In this document: positions 47,923-60,041 of the stretch, piece after piece
How positions within the stretch are numbered: position 1 is the first letter of the stretch
Layout: every line of letters starts with the position of its first letter
From: Vermamoeba vermiformis
Lineage: Eukaryota > Tubulinea > Echinamoebida
DNA length: 64,000 nt
Direction of reading: 5' to 3'
Assembly (NCBI GenBank): GCA_045837725.1
Contig: JBEWZL010000044.1
Location: 124,001 to 188,000 of the forward strand
Translations under genes and position numbers: made by a program
The notes under the pieces: model-generated
Databases searched by the model: none
The model's input: only the letters and a program-made list of their open reading frames with translations
What the model was told of the DNA's origin: nothing

Positions 47923-49782
47923 TTATTTTGCATGCGTACAAATCTCTTTGATACCATAGTCTAGCCATAGTAATTGTAACCGTTTTATCGTATTCTGTTC
48001 TTTTAGGGCAGATCTGTCGATTGCGATCCGTTGCAATTTTTGGATCTGATTTTCTTGAAGAGTTGAGTTATGATCGTTTCGTTCTAAGTCTCGATCTGTA
48101 TCAACTAATAATTTTTGCAGTATTAATTCTAATATCTCGTTTGGAATTGTTGCAAAGAATCCTCGATCTGTCGACGAATGAATTATTCTGAGAATATTTA
48201 AGCAAGATATTGCTCTTCTAAACTCCATCATCATTACTCCTCTTTTGATCTTAATATCTCTAATTCGCGCAGAGCGTACGTCCCATGATGGATTGCATTG
48301 AACGATCAAAAACGGATTCGTTGTGCTGACTTGACAAATTTCTGGCCAATAATGAAACTGCCCTTTAATCCGTATTCGTTCAACTGATGTCCTATTGTCT
48401 AATGCTTCAATAAATTTCGTTGTTGGTTTATAGGACCGGCTAGTAGCAAACACCAAGATTCGGATCGAAGACGATGGATGTACTAAGTTTGAAAGATCAA
48501 ATTGATGCAATTTTTTTCCCTCGCATTGTATATGATGAGTGGAAACAAGTGTTAATTTTCGAAGCGATCTATGAGTAAAATAAGATTAGTAAAGTATTTT
48601 TTTAAGGTACATCCGGAACTTACTTCATTGAAAGTATTGATTTTTGCAGTTCTTCATCATACTTAAGTTCTTTGATGGGTACGTCTAATGCTGTTATGGT
48701 TTTAATGCCTGAAATCGACTTAATTAATGGACACATTGATACTCCAGGCAAAATTAATTTTTGTAACGACGGATGTGCCATTATTGCGGCTGCCAATGAC
48801 GTACAATCGGAGCTAGACATAATAATATCTTGTTTTTCGATAAAAACCAGTTTTTCCAAGTATTTGTTGGCATTAATAACGTCACAAAGGATCTTCTTAT
48901 CGATCGGTTGTTTTAGGCCAAAATTGAATTTGATTGATTTCAATGACCCCATTTTGACTATCGCAGGTATTAAATACTCTTCTATGTTAAATGCATAATA
49001 ACCACGTGATCCAAGCTCGAGGGCAGTAATTGAATGATTTTTTTCGAGAATTTCTGAGATCTTGCGTTCACCATCGAGTCCAAATAGTTGCAACTTTTGA
49101 ATGGTTGTATTGTTCGCTAGTCCTCTGAGACCTTCAACACATTGTGCAATAATTCCTGTTGATGAACGTCCGGGAATTGTCAAATCCAGATCTGCGATGG
49201 AGGTGTTTTTTTCCAACAATTTATGGAATATTGACGCTGATTCTGCTAAAAATCCAACGTTTGTTACTAAGCTGTTAATTTTACATTTTTTAGAAGCCAA
49301 CAGTTTGAAAAAAGTCTGGTTTGGTCGTTGTTTTCCATCACATCCGTGGCACTTAATTGCAGCGCATAATATCTATTATATTCCTCTAATAATTTAAATA
49401 TTTTGCATATTTCTGCTAATACGTGTGGAATTTTAACTACTGCAAAGCTGATCAAAAATTTGTCGTGGACTATTGAGCGAGTTTTCAATCCTTCTTGCAA
49501 TAAATTAAATGGCTCTTCTCCCGTCTCTATAGTTATTCTATTTGATCCGTCTTTCCACGATGCAGTGATTTTATCTCCGTGCTTCTTCACAAAATCTTCC
49601 CAATTTTGTTTTACGCTCTGTCGCTTAATTCGTAATGCCTAATAAATTTAATTTATTAATTTAAAATACAGGTAAGCTATTTCAATCGTAATAGTAAGCT
49701 GCATTTTAAAAAATTGGGTTGAAATCCGGATTTAAGTCTTTTGTTCGTGCTTACTGACCGTATCTTCGTCTGAATGACTCAT
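47923..49782 (-). CDS. LRR protein with C-terminal F-box-like motif, paralogue B
   Basis: Exon structure is identical to paralogue A: a short first exon (MSHSDEDT), a long LRR exon beginning near ALRIKRQSVKQNWEDFVKKH, and a C-terminal exon. DNA identity to A is high through exons and introns; both introns begin and end alike (for example, CCGGATGTACCTTAA just inside intron 2). That points to a fairly recent inverted copy 24 kb away. Motifs: TASWKDGSNRITIETGEEPF, IADLDLTIPG, LQKLILPGVSMCPLIKSISG, and C-terminal RGFFATIPNEILELILQKLL, ending ICTHAK. All three exons are open. The function would parallel A. Confidence 0.75.
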
Positions 49783-49917
49783 AGAATAAACCAAAATATC
49801 ATTTCAATAACGTGAGGTCTTAGCACGAGTTGTTGCGCGTAGTTGCTCAGATAAAATTAATCAAGAAAATCTGCAGGTCGAAAGCTCAGTAACTTTATTG
49901 TTGAGGACCATTGTTGA

Positions 49918-51582
49918 TTATTTGCGCAGACAAATGCTGCGAATATCATCTTCAAGCCATAATAATTGCAATCGTTTCCTAGCATCTGGATCTCTTCCGA
50001 GTTTCGATCTGTCACTTGCGATCTGGACCAACTTTTTCAGGTGCCTATCGTCGTTCACGAATTGAAAAAAGGCACCTGGATTATGAAACGCACTTTTCCA
50101 TATTAGGACTAATATCTCGTTTGGAATTGTTGCAAAGATTCCTCGATCTGCTGGCAAGTAAATAGTTCTGAGAATGTTCAAGCAATTGATTACTTGTTTG
50201 AATGCTCTTATTAATATCATTCTAGGTGTGAGTATATCAAAGCGTTCATCGTCGTGCTGGTGAAAGAAATTCGTAGCAAATCGAACTTCTACGAACGGAT
50301 TCGCTCTTGTTGGGCGAGCAATACGGGGCCAATAAGCAACCGATTTTTTTAGTTTGATAAGCTGAACTGATGTATTATTCTCTAATGTATTAATGAACGA
50401 GTCTGTAGGGTTATATCTGCATCTGCTACAGAAAACTAGGGTTTGGATCGGAGATGCCGAGTGCACCAAGTTTGATAGATCCAATTCTGAGACACTTCCT
50501 TGGTTTCCTCTAGCAGCAAATATCAATTTTCGAAGCGATCTATAAGAAAAATAACATCAGTAAGAATTTTGTTAAGATACATCCGGAACTTACTTCATCG
50601 AAAGTATCGATTTTTGTAGTTCTTCATCCACCATAATTTGCTTGACAGGTACTTCTAGTGCTGTTATAGCCGTACTATCACATATTGCTTTGATTAACGG
50701 ACACATTGATACTCCATGTGATAAGCCGGGCAAACTTAATTGTTGTAACGCCGGATGTGCCATTAGCGTCATCGCCAATAACTTTGTTTCGTCTGTTGAT
50801 AAGTTAAATTCCTCTCTGTTATCAAATAAATAGAATTTTTTCAGGTTTTTGTTGCCTTTGATCGCTTCACTAATAGATCCGACGCTTTTAGGCGCCTCAA
50901 CGGAATCTAACTTGATCGACTTTAAAGAACCCATTGTAGCCAAACCAAGCAATATATCGTCTGAATTTAAATTTCTGCCGCTTAGATCTATTGAAGTGAT
51001 TGTATGATTTGCTGCAAGAATTTCTGAAATTACGGATTCGTTCTCAATCCCCGACAATTTCAATCGCTGAATAGTCTTATTTTTCTTTATGCCAGCCAGC
51101 CATTTTATTGACTGTTCCATAGTTTTGATTTGCGCGTGTTCATCGGTTGTCAGATTCAGATCCGTAATCGTTGTGTTTTTTTTCAGGAATTTGCTGAACA
51201 TCGATTTGGCCGTCGTGGATGATATATATACGTCGGTTGTAAATGAATTAATTTTGCATTTGTTGGACCGTAGCATTTTGAAAAAAGATTTTGTTCTGTC
51301 GTTACACTCCATTACATCCGGGGCACTAAGCTCTAAAGAATAATATCTGTCATGATTTTCTATTGCTTGTAATATTGCAAGTATTTTCGGCGAGGTAACC
51401 AACTGATCAATCACCGAAAATTTGATCCTAAATCCGTCTTTCGGTATTTCGTTTTCTTGCAACCATTCTATTAATAAATCTAAAGACTCATTGCCAGCAG
51501 TAATTGTAATCGTTGGTTCGTATTTCCATGACGGTGGAATCTGTTTGTGCTTCTTCAAGAAATCATCCCAGCCCTGTTTCAT
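49918..51582 (-). CDS. LRR protein with C-terminal F-box-like motif, paralogue C
   Basis: The most divergent of the three. It starts MKQGWDDFLKKHKQIPPSWK and I see no separate short first exon. LRR-like units include ITDLNLTTDEHAQIKTMEQS, IQRLKLSGIENESVISEILA and ITSIDLSGRNLNSDDILLGL. A conserved block is shared with A and B (VSMCPLIKAI, VDEELQKSILSMK). The intron after SILSMK falls at the same place and retains the CCGGATGTA start. The C-terminal motif is RGIFATIPNEILVLIWKSAF, then a tail ending DDIRSICLRK. It lies in tandem with B, 136 bases apart. B and C together look like a local duplication, with A a later transposed copy of B or the reverse. Confidence 0.72.
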
Positions 51583-51848
51583 CCATTTTAATAAATATTC
51601 ACGTATTTGTAAAATATTATTTTGTTAACTTCCTTATTTTAACAAAAAATAACTGATCGGGAATTGATTTGGGCTCTACAACGGATTTGTTCTTAGCCTA
51701 TTTACCTCTCCTGTTCCGCTCATTTTACATTATTACAAGCTCAAAATATGGTGTTGTGCATTTCGTGTGGTGCGGAAAAAATAACGAACAACAAACAAAA
51801 GATTTTGGTGCTGGCCGGTTGAAATTAATTCGTTTATCAAGTTTATTT

Positions 51849-53848
51849 TTAGTGCTTTTTCGCCTTTTGAGCGCGTTTTTTCATAATTTCGATTTGTTCT
51901 TTGGTTAACTTCACTTGACCAGTGACTTCAGCCGGAATATTACTTTGAGCTTGTTGTTGTTTCGCGGCATTAGCAGTTGATGTGCCAGCAGCACCAGGTG
52001 GTCCATGCGGCACTTTAGGATTGAATCTCATGCCGGGGAATTGATAAATTGTTCCTTTTTTGGCTAAATGTCCGAAGAAAACTACGGGCATGAGGGCTAA
52101 TAAAGTCATCATATCCTCCATGCCAGCATACCTATTCGAACCAAATATCAGTTATAATTCTCAAAGGTCCCGGACATTACCCATATATAATATATTTAGT
52201 ATTATATAGTTAATACTTACTGCGGATTAGAGGTGAAATGTGCACCGGTAAAGGTGAAGTTAGTCAAGGCCCAAGGAATTGGCACCATGAAGGGCATTGG
52301 CATGAGACCACGTGGATGAATGAACGGGAACAATAAGTTAATGGATAAGGGTCCTCCTAGCGAACTTGCTCTTCGCTCTCGGTATCGTTGTTCGGCCAAA
52401 TCCAAAAACGACAGATCATCCATTCTACAATAAAACAATAAGAATCGCTTCCATATTATTAATATATAAATTATACCTAAAAATTTCGCGTTGTCTTTTA
52501 TCAACGTCGTAGTCAATAGCGCCATTCTTTCGCATCTCGCGACCAACAAAATACATGTACTTCATCTTTTCTCCTTTCAGCGTAAAAATCTGATTTTTTC
52601 TATATACGGCAATTAATGGACGAGGCAAAATATTGCAAAGACAATTTATGACTTACTCAGGTTCTTTTTCACCCTTAGCTTGCTTGCGTAGTTCGTCGAC
52701 CTGTGGAACACGTGCCAATGATTAATATCACACAACATTACCATATATAGTATAAGAGTGCCGACCTCTTTAATTTGTATGTAGTTTAAGCCCAATGAAG
52801 CTGCTGTTAAGGCCACGTGACCGGCGGCAAAGTACGAGTACAAAAACTTGGGTCCGTGCGATTTAGCGATTGATCCACCGAATGAAAATATCATCATTAC
52901 TATATATGGAAAGTACATTAGCTAAACAAGGCAAATACAAAATAAAAACAATTCGAAGAAAGTGGATTCGATCCACAACTGATCTGATCTTGCTTGAAAT
53001 GACTTACACGAAGCGGCAGTTTGCCAAAACGAGTGTCCAGCGACATAATTTGTGATGAGAGTGTGAATACGGCCACCTTCAATGTTCTCAATGGTCGCTG
53101 TAAAATGTTTTTTCATGATCTCGAGACCTGTTTTGTTTTCTGTCCTCTAGAGTAATATAACCATTAGTATATTGCACGCCATAGCAAGTATGAGAAAGTT
53201 TAAAGAAATAGTCAATTTGGCGAAGCGCTCAAAATTTCGTGAGATGTACTCGTAAATCCTGAACTCAGAACGACAATCAAATTAGGAACACAGATTGCGA
53301 TGAAACTTATATAATGTTCGTATAAATATAGTTACTTACCCTAAAATAAGTATTGAGGGCATAGCCAGCGATAATGGGGATCGACAAGAAGAGCGCGTGT
53401 TTGTTGGCTTTGGTGTCGGGGAAATAGGCTTTGTCCATGAATTTATTGATGAATGTACGCACTGATATTTGCGCAGCCGGCTAAATACGAAAATAAAGTT
53501 AGTTTAAGGGTAGATCTGGTTTTGAAAAATAATGAACTCATTATGATTCGCTAGTGCGACCTTAATAGCAATATGACACGAACTATTATTACTTAGATAC
53601 GCATAAAATAATATTTTTAATATTTTTAGACTTACGCTAATGTTATTTGAGACGACATTATGTGTCGTGGCTAATCTGCCCACTAAAAAAACAGAAAAAT
53701 TAAAAACTACTAAAACAAGCAATAAAATATTGCAATTAATTTACTTCCACAAGCAAAAATGCGGTAGAATTAATAAATTACCTGGAGCAAGATCCCGTTT
53801 GGACTTTTTTCCACCAACGATATTTACAGGGACATATTTAGTCCACAT
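51849..53848 (-). CDS. Multi-pass membrane protein, possibly rhomboid-like without protease motif
   Basis: Start MWTKYVPVNIVGGKKSKRDL (53848). Exons in order: LATTHNVVSNNIS; AAQISVRTFINKFMDKAYFP to ALNTYFR; KTGLEIMKKHFTATIENIEG to FWQTAAS; LMYFPYIVMMIFSFGGSIAK and FLYSYFAAGHVALTAASLGL; a charged loop; INLLFPFIHPRGLMPMPFMV; FGHLAKKGTIYQFPGMRF; Lys-rich tail KKRAQKAKKH. The HTLITNYVAGHSFWQ..., FGGSIAKSHGPKFLYSYF and FFGHLAKKG segments resemble successive parts of PARL-type rhomboids. No GxSG serine motif is visible, so activity is doubtful. Possibly a mitochondrial or ER membrane protein. A truncated second copy lies at 56490-57235. Confidence 0.55.
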
Positions 53849-54255
53849 TAATGCACGATATAGCACAACTAGTTTAATTGGTGTAATTAGAGCTGTCGCA
53901 CACAAGAATAAAACACGAACAAACTGAACAGAACAATTTGTCCGATTTTTTGTTGACTTGCACCACCAGATCTGACAAGTCTACACGGTCAAAATGGCTA
54001 ATTATAGCTTATATTCAAAGTAAATAGGAAGACGAGCCTATTACAGCAGAAGATAAAGAATTAGAAAAATTTTGGATTTCATCTCGTGTCCGTGGTAAGT
54101 AGAATTAAATGATACATTGGTACTATCAAATAACATAATATTTTTGCTATATTCTTCAGCTTGCCACCGACTTTTAATTTAATTTACGAAATTAATTTTT
54201 AATTACTGTGTCCTGATCTGGAAATCAATCCAAAATTGCAAAAATAATGGCTAAA
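53620..54255 (+). repeat. Duplicated segment, copy 1 (first exons and upstream of membrane protein)
   Basis: This stretch is repeated almost base for base at 56985-57630, in the same orientation. It covers the two 5' exons of the minus-strand membrane protein gene, its upstream region and a short plus-strand stretch that could read EDEPITAEDKELEKFWISSR. The similarity stops abruptly just after ATGGCTAAATTTTCG (54248) in this copy. Confidence 0.75.
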
Positions 54256-54571
54256 TTTTCGTTTAGCGATGAAGCAAATAATAATAACAATAATGAGGAA
54301 TCGATTAAGATAGACTGCCCGTGGAGACGAATCTGATCCAATACAATCCCTGTCTTATTCGAATACGAAAGCGACGATGAAAAATCATAAACAAAAAAAG
54401 TTATTGCAAAGCGACGAGCATTTTTCGGGCGTTTTGGGCCCACGTGCAATTTTTGGAGCGGGAAATGTCCAAAACACCCGATCCAAACAAAGAACAAGAA
54501 GACCCACTCTGGCACGTTATTTTTGAACGCTACTACAACAATTAGTCGCTTTCTAAATACGCTCTCCAAAA
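53849..54571. other. Intergenic between divergent genes, with short open frames
   Basis: Holds the probable shared promoter of the membrane-protein gene (-) and the type I surface protein (+). On the plus strand there is a short spliced-looking piece (EDEPITAEDKELEKFWISSR, 54034-54094, followed by GTAAGT). There is also an Asn-rich start MAKFSFSDEANNNNNNEES (54248). Downstream lies PVLFEYESDDEKS before a stop (about 54352-54390), which resembles the extreme C-terminus of the large F-box/propeller protein (ALFEYESDEAENN). These look like gene debris. Confidence 0.4.
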
Positions 54572-56376
54572 ATGCAACAATTCTGGCGTTCGTTAATGCT
54601 TGCTACACTGTTGTACGCAACTTTGGCAAACGCACGAACAGTCGTGCTCAACGTCAACGCGACTCGAGAATGTGGCCGAAATTCATTCTACAAAGGGTGC
54701 GAATTTACTGACCCAAAGTATTGGATTGGCAATATTGCTCCAGGTAATCCGGATCATTTTAACGACGAAATATTTTTTAAATTCGCTGCTTTTTATTAAA
54801 TTATTTTGTTCTAACATAACAATGGATAAAATCAAGATAAATTTTTAAGTTAATTATTATAATAAGCAAAATAAGACTCATTACCCGAAAGTTAAAAACC
54901 AAAAGCGAGCTAAATATAATGCTAAAAAACTTTATTCAGAGAACGGCGACGCAGTGATTATTCCAGGAGGATCTTCTTTCTTAAATTTGACGCAGCCCAT
55001 GACCTTAAAGAGTCTCGTCTTTGAAGGCAACGCCTCGACCTCAGCCTTGTATCCCTGGGTGAAAATTGCTTTCTCTCGCACGTTGATAATTGAAGACGTC
55101 AACCACGCAGGCTATGTGAAACTCGAACCTATGGCTGGCCGAATTGGCTACTACGCTATTGAATATATCAACTACCATTATTTGCATTACGCTACAAACG
55201 TTATGGCAACCATGAAAAATTTTACAGCGAGTACGTTAGCCGCTAGTGGATCGTCAATCCAGGTAGGAATACAACATTATATATATCTATTCTAACTATT
55301 ATGAAATAATAACGAAATTTTTTTTATTATTCTTGGAATTTTATTAATTTGTTATCTTCGCAGGCAGATACTCTAAATCTGGGGGGATTAGAACTTTATG
55401 GTGCTACCATTACGTGCAACTCTCTAGTTACTGAGCGGTACTATGAGCATTCCCACTACCGAGCTTCAATTAATTGCGCATCCGTTACATTTTCTGGAGC
55501 TGGGGATTATGTTGAAATGCACAACACCGAAATTAGGGCGGAACAAGTGAAGTTTAGTGGACATTTACGCTTCATTCAGATCAACGGAACAATTGGCGCA
55601 ACGACAGTAACATTCGATGTTTTATCGAGTAATGTTGAACTTGCTTCTGCGGCAACGTTGATCTCGCCGAATGCGATTTCTTTCTCAAATAGGATAACTT
55701 CCTTACGTAAGAAATATATATATGGATCCTGAACATAATATTAACGATAAAAATGAAATTCAATGCAGATCTGGACGGAACAATTTTTGCACCAACGGTT
55801 ACTGTGGATGCGCCATTTGTTGCGATGGGCGGTACCATCAATGCTGCCCAGACCAATCTCAAACGGCAAAGCAACTTTTATCCGCCTAAATGGTCGTCGG
55901 GTCCAGCACTTACTGTCAACGGCAGCCTGGCGGTTGGACCCGACCTCAAATGGACCGTCCAACGAGACGCTAGTTCTGGTGAACTAAAACTCGGGATGAT
56001 CGTTGTTGCCGGTGAACTAACATCTTACGATTCTTTTGCAAGCTACATCCTAGTCAGTTGGCAAATTGACCAGTTCATGGTGCCCGATCACCCCTTGATC
56101 TTAGCGCGCTACCAGAGCACTACACTCCATAGCGCCTCTCCGTACACGTATGAAGATAGTACAATGGCTTTCAAACTCACTCCCACTGAATTGATCGCCA
56201 CGTATAACGTCACAATCGCACCCAATACTCCCACACAACAAGAAACTGGTAGTAGTAATGGCCCTGCAGTAATAATCTTGAGCGTTTTGTGCGCGTGTTT
56301 GGGGGTAGCAGTTATTGGCTTGACTTTCGCGGTCTTCAAAAAGAGAAAAGAAGCAGCCTATGTACGTCTTCAGTAA
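54572..56376 (+). CDS. Type I membrane surface protein
   Basis: Signal peptide MQQFWRSLMLATLLYATLAN, cleaved near ARTVVLN. The ectodomain, about 450 residues, is strand-rich, with repeated GNAS/NFTAS-type N-glycosylation sites. It looks like a parallel-beta or pectin-lyase-like stack: DAVIIPGGSSFLNLTQPMTL, TLNLGGLELYGATITCNSL, INCASVTFSGAGDYVEMHNT, GTIGATTVTFDVLSSNVELA. Near the C-terminus are a Thr/Gln-rich stalk (APNTPTQQETGSS), one transmembrane helix (VIILSVLCACLGVAVIGLTF) and a short basic tail KKRKEAAYVRLQ whose YVRL fits a YxxPhi sorting signal. Four or five exons. No known family; a cell-surface or endosomal protein is likely. Confidence 0.72.
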
Positions 56377-56489
56377 ACTTTTAGAATAAAAATGATACTA
56401 CTTTTTCAAGAGAACAACAGAAAATTATTTCCTGCTCGGGTGACAAGTTGGTGATTTTACTATTTTTTTGCTCGCCTTTCTACGGGCAG

Positions 56490-57235
56490 GACGGCCAACA
56501 AACTGACCATGTCCTCCAAGCCAGCACATCTATTCGAGCCAAAAGTTAGTACGCAGTCTTAAGGGTCCCGGGCACTACTCCTCTATACTACATTCGTCCC
56601 TATTTAATCAATACTTACTGAGGTTTCGAGGAGAAATGCGCACCGGTAAACGTGAGATTTGATTTGTAAAGAACCAAGGCACGGGCAGTGCGAAGGGCAT
56701 GGGCATGAGACCACGTGGCTGAATGAACGGGAACAATAAATTAATCGCTAACGGGCCTTGTTCGTCGCTCGCGGTACCGTTGTTCGGCAAGATCCAAAAA
56801 CTCTAGATCTACCAAAATGAGTGACCACTCATATAATTGGTTATAATAGTATGAATTCGACACTTTCCACGTTCTCAATTGTCGCTGTAAAATGTTTTTG
56901 ATATGATCTTGACCAGTTTTGTTATCCGACCTCTGTAGGATTGAACGGTATTAGTTTATCATGGGTATTTGTATACTTAATTTTTAGGACTTACGCTAAT
57001 GTTTTTCGAGACCACATTATGTTTCGTGGCTAATCTACTGGCTAAAAAAAAAAGAATAATTAATAATCTACCAAAATTAGTATACGCCAATGCGTTATAT
57101 TTATTTCCACAAACAAAAATTTTCGGTAGAATTAAAAAAATTACCTGGAGCAAGATCCCGTTTGGACTTTTTTCCACCAACGATATTTACAGGAACATAT
57201 TTAGTCCACATTAATGCACGATATAGCACTACTAG
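56490..57235 (-). pseudogene. Truncated copy of the 51.8-53.8 kb membrane-protein gene
   Basis: Recognisable fragments in gene order: a 3' part with INLLFPFIQPRGLMPMPFAL (about 56615-56810), then a jump to sequence matching 53070-53160 (56850-56940), then a jump to the 5' exons MWTKYVPVNIVGGKKSKRDL (57125-57210). The exons encoding the central membrane helices, the charged loop and the Lys-rich tail are gone. Remaining frames are not continuous. The copy sits about 3.5 kb from the parent in the same orientation, so a tandem duplication followed by internal deletions is the simplest reading. Confidence 0.75.
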
Positions 57236-57630
57236 TTAATTAGTGCAATAGACCTGTCGCGCACAAGAATAAAACACGAACAAACTGAGCAGAACATTTT
57301 GTCCGATTTTTTGTTGACTTGCACCACCAGATCTGACAAGTCTACACGGTCAAAAAGAATAACTGGAGCTTATATTCAAAATTGATAGGAAGACGAGCCT
57401 ATTACAGCAGAAGACAAAGAATTAGAAAAATTTTGGATTTCATCCCGTGTCCATAGTAAGCAGAATTAAATGGCACATTGGTACTATCAAATAACGTATT
57501 ATTATTGCTATATTCTTCGGCTTGCCACCGACTTTTAATTTAATTTACGAAATTAATTTTTAATTACTGTGTCCTGATCTGGAAAACAATCCAAAATTGC
57601 AAAAATAATGGCTAAATTTTCGTTTAGTGC
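56985..57630 (+). repeat. Duplicated segment, copy 2
   Basis: Counterpart of 53620-54255 with a few substitutions and small indels. It includes the 5' exons and upstream region of the pseudogene and continues to ATGGCTAAATTTTCGTTTAG, after which it diverges. Together with 56490-56940 it defines the extent of the duplication. Confidence 0.75.
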
Positions 57631-57857
57631 TCGCATTTTAATCATTTTTGAGTCTTTATTTCAATTCTCCCGTTATTGTTAATATTTCTGGTTAAAACGA
57701 TATTTTGCAATTAATTTATCAGATCTATTTTCGGTTACCGGCTAACAACTCTTTTATTGTAGTTAAATACCTATAATACTGCAAGTTATCGTGCTGCCAA
57801 TACCGATTTTTCCGCGTTTGATGCCAAAATTAGTACTTTCTAAATAACAAAACACAA

Positions 57858-59889
57858 ATGGAACAGGACACGAAAAAGAAATCACCGGACGACAAGGTAA
57901 TAACTTAAATAAAAATATCATATTTTATATTAATATCGATCCATGCCGAAGTCTGTCTCTTTTTCGGCATAATTAATTTAAATTGAAAAGTTTTGTGGAT
58001 CTTCCAGGTCTTTCCAGATCTGCTTTTCAAATAGCAAATGATATTTAAGCATCATATACTAATATTTGACTATAATAGAAGCCTAAAAAATCGAAATCAA
58101 AGGACAAGACAGGTACGTTGAATCTTTTCCTAATTTGGTGGACGAGCGTGACAGTCCCGTGATTCGATCTTATCGGTCGTACTTTCGTATACTAATATAT
58201 TATTATAGTCTTAATAATGATGCTAACATGTTATATTATTCTAGCCCTTGATGAAGAATTTCAAAAGTCAAAAAGTTCGCGACGAGAAAAAAAGACGAAA
58301 AATAGCGATGACGTAGATAGCTCTATATTACCCTTCGAGCTTCTCCCGCCCGAGATACAACATATGGTATTCTCATATGTCAACGATTGGCTCGTTGTTT
58401 TAAGATGCGATCTCGTTGCAAAATGGTTTTCGGATGCGGCTTGGCAAGCATTTGAACCTAAAGAAGAAGCTATGTTATCGTTCATGGAGTGGGCTAAGCC
58501 TATTTTAAGGCAAAGGCGAGACCGTTCACTGAACAATTCAAACGGAAGCGGATCTGGCAACGAAGGTAATTGAAAAATATTAATTACGCATTATCATACT
58601 TTCATTACTTTATTTGGAAATCATGACTTATTCTTTACCATTTTAGGAAAGTCAGGACCACTTCCGAGTGGATATTCGACCACCAATGTCGAGGCAATCA
58701 GCAACTTAATTTTATTGCAGTCAAAGCGACAAAATCTACAAACATTAATATTAGGCGATTATTATACGTCTAATAATCCCTTGGATAAGGAGACTTTAAA
58801 TAGAATAGGTCAATTAACTCAGCTTAAGGTAATGAGATCTGACATTTGACACGTGTCACTTTTTGACACCCAAACTATGTTACTAATTAAATTCTTTCTT
58901 AGAATTTAAGTGTTTCTGGTGCATACGCTCAAGATAAGAAGAAATTTGGTGACCTTTCACTATTCAAATGCTTGTCACCTTTGGTCCAGTTAACGCGACT
59001 GCAGATCTTGCACTGGACTTTTGACACGAGAAAATCTGAAGCCTTCGTATTTACGGACCTTCGCGAGATACATTTGGGATCTTGCAGCATGTCGAACAAG
59101 ACGCTCAAGAGCATTTCCAAATTAGGAAATTTGAAAGCACTCAACTTGTTCAACAGCGTGATTGACTGCAAAGAAAAAGAGGTGATGAAGCACATCGGAC
59201 AAATGCGCGGATTAACTTCACTGAATCTCAAATTTGACGGTGTCACAGGAAGATATTTCAATAATTTGGATCACCTGACGGATCTGAGGCATTTGGCGGT
59301 CGGCGGAAATACTTGCAATGAATCATGCTTGCAGTCATTTTCACACCTGACCGGCATTGATACGCTGCAAATATATCACATGGGAATATGGAACGGAATC
59401 AATCATTTATCAACATTGGCCAACCTTCAAAAACTCGATTTTTATCATTGCAAATTAAGTCCGCAAGCATTCGAGTTTATTTGCGATAATTTCAGCAAAC
59501 TTACCTTTTTTGGAATACCAAGCACGAACGGCGCAGTGACAGCGGAAATATTCAAAAATTTATCAAAATTAACTTCAATCAACCGATTAGAGATGGGAAC
59601 AATAGCCCAGTTGACAACAGCAGAAATTATGGCGCCATTGACGTGCCTGTCAAATCTGACATTTTGGGATGTCAGTTACAACAGGCTGCAAACGCCTGGA
59701 ATACTCTATTTGACACGATTGACCAATTTGACTTATTTGGATTTCGATCACTGTCACATGGCTGACGCGAACGACGACATGACAATTTTCAATGACATGT
59801 TGCGTGCCTTGCCTCATGTAACAACATTGATTATGTGTAACGGCGCGAATTTAATCGGCAAAAAAGAAGAAAAAAGCCGGCGGAAATAA
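57858..59889 (+). CDS. F-box/leucine-rich-repeat protein
   Basis: Starts MEQDTKKKSPDDK; a short second exon gives KPKKSKSKDKT. The third holds an F-box: FELLPPEIQHMVFSYVNDWL, VVLRCDLVAKWFSDAAWQAF. A Ser/Asn/Gly linker leads into an LRR array of 12 or more units of 24-28 residues, for example LREIHLGSCSMSNKTLKSIS, LKALNLFNSVIDCKEKEVMK and LTYLDFDHCHMADANDDMTI. It ends KKEEKSRRK at 59889. This is the classic FBXL order (F-box before LRR), in contrast to the A-C family. One intron (58829-58900) carries the palindrome at 58847-58858. Probably an SCF substrate receptor. Confidence 0.8.
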
Positions 59890-59966
59890 AAAACCAATTT
59901 GATTTAAGTTTTGCACGGTTGTGTATATATAATATAATTGGCGGAAATAAAAAACCAATTTGATTT
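59878..59966 (+). repeat. Short direct repeat at the gene's 3' end
   Basis: The 28-base end of the coding region and UTR (GGCGGAAATAAAAAACCAAT...) at 59878-59905 recurs at 59939-59966, and both are followed by CACGGTTGTGT. The first copy contains the stop codon of the F-box-LRR gene. It looks like a short tandem duplication of about 61 bases. Confidence 0.8.
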
Positions 59967-60041
59967 TTCATTTTTTCACGGTTGTGTCCAAGATATTTTT
60001 TGGTGAAAAAATTGCGTTTTAAATTAATTTCTACAGTTGGG

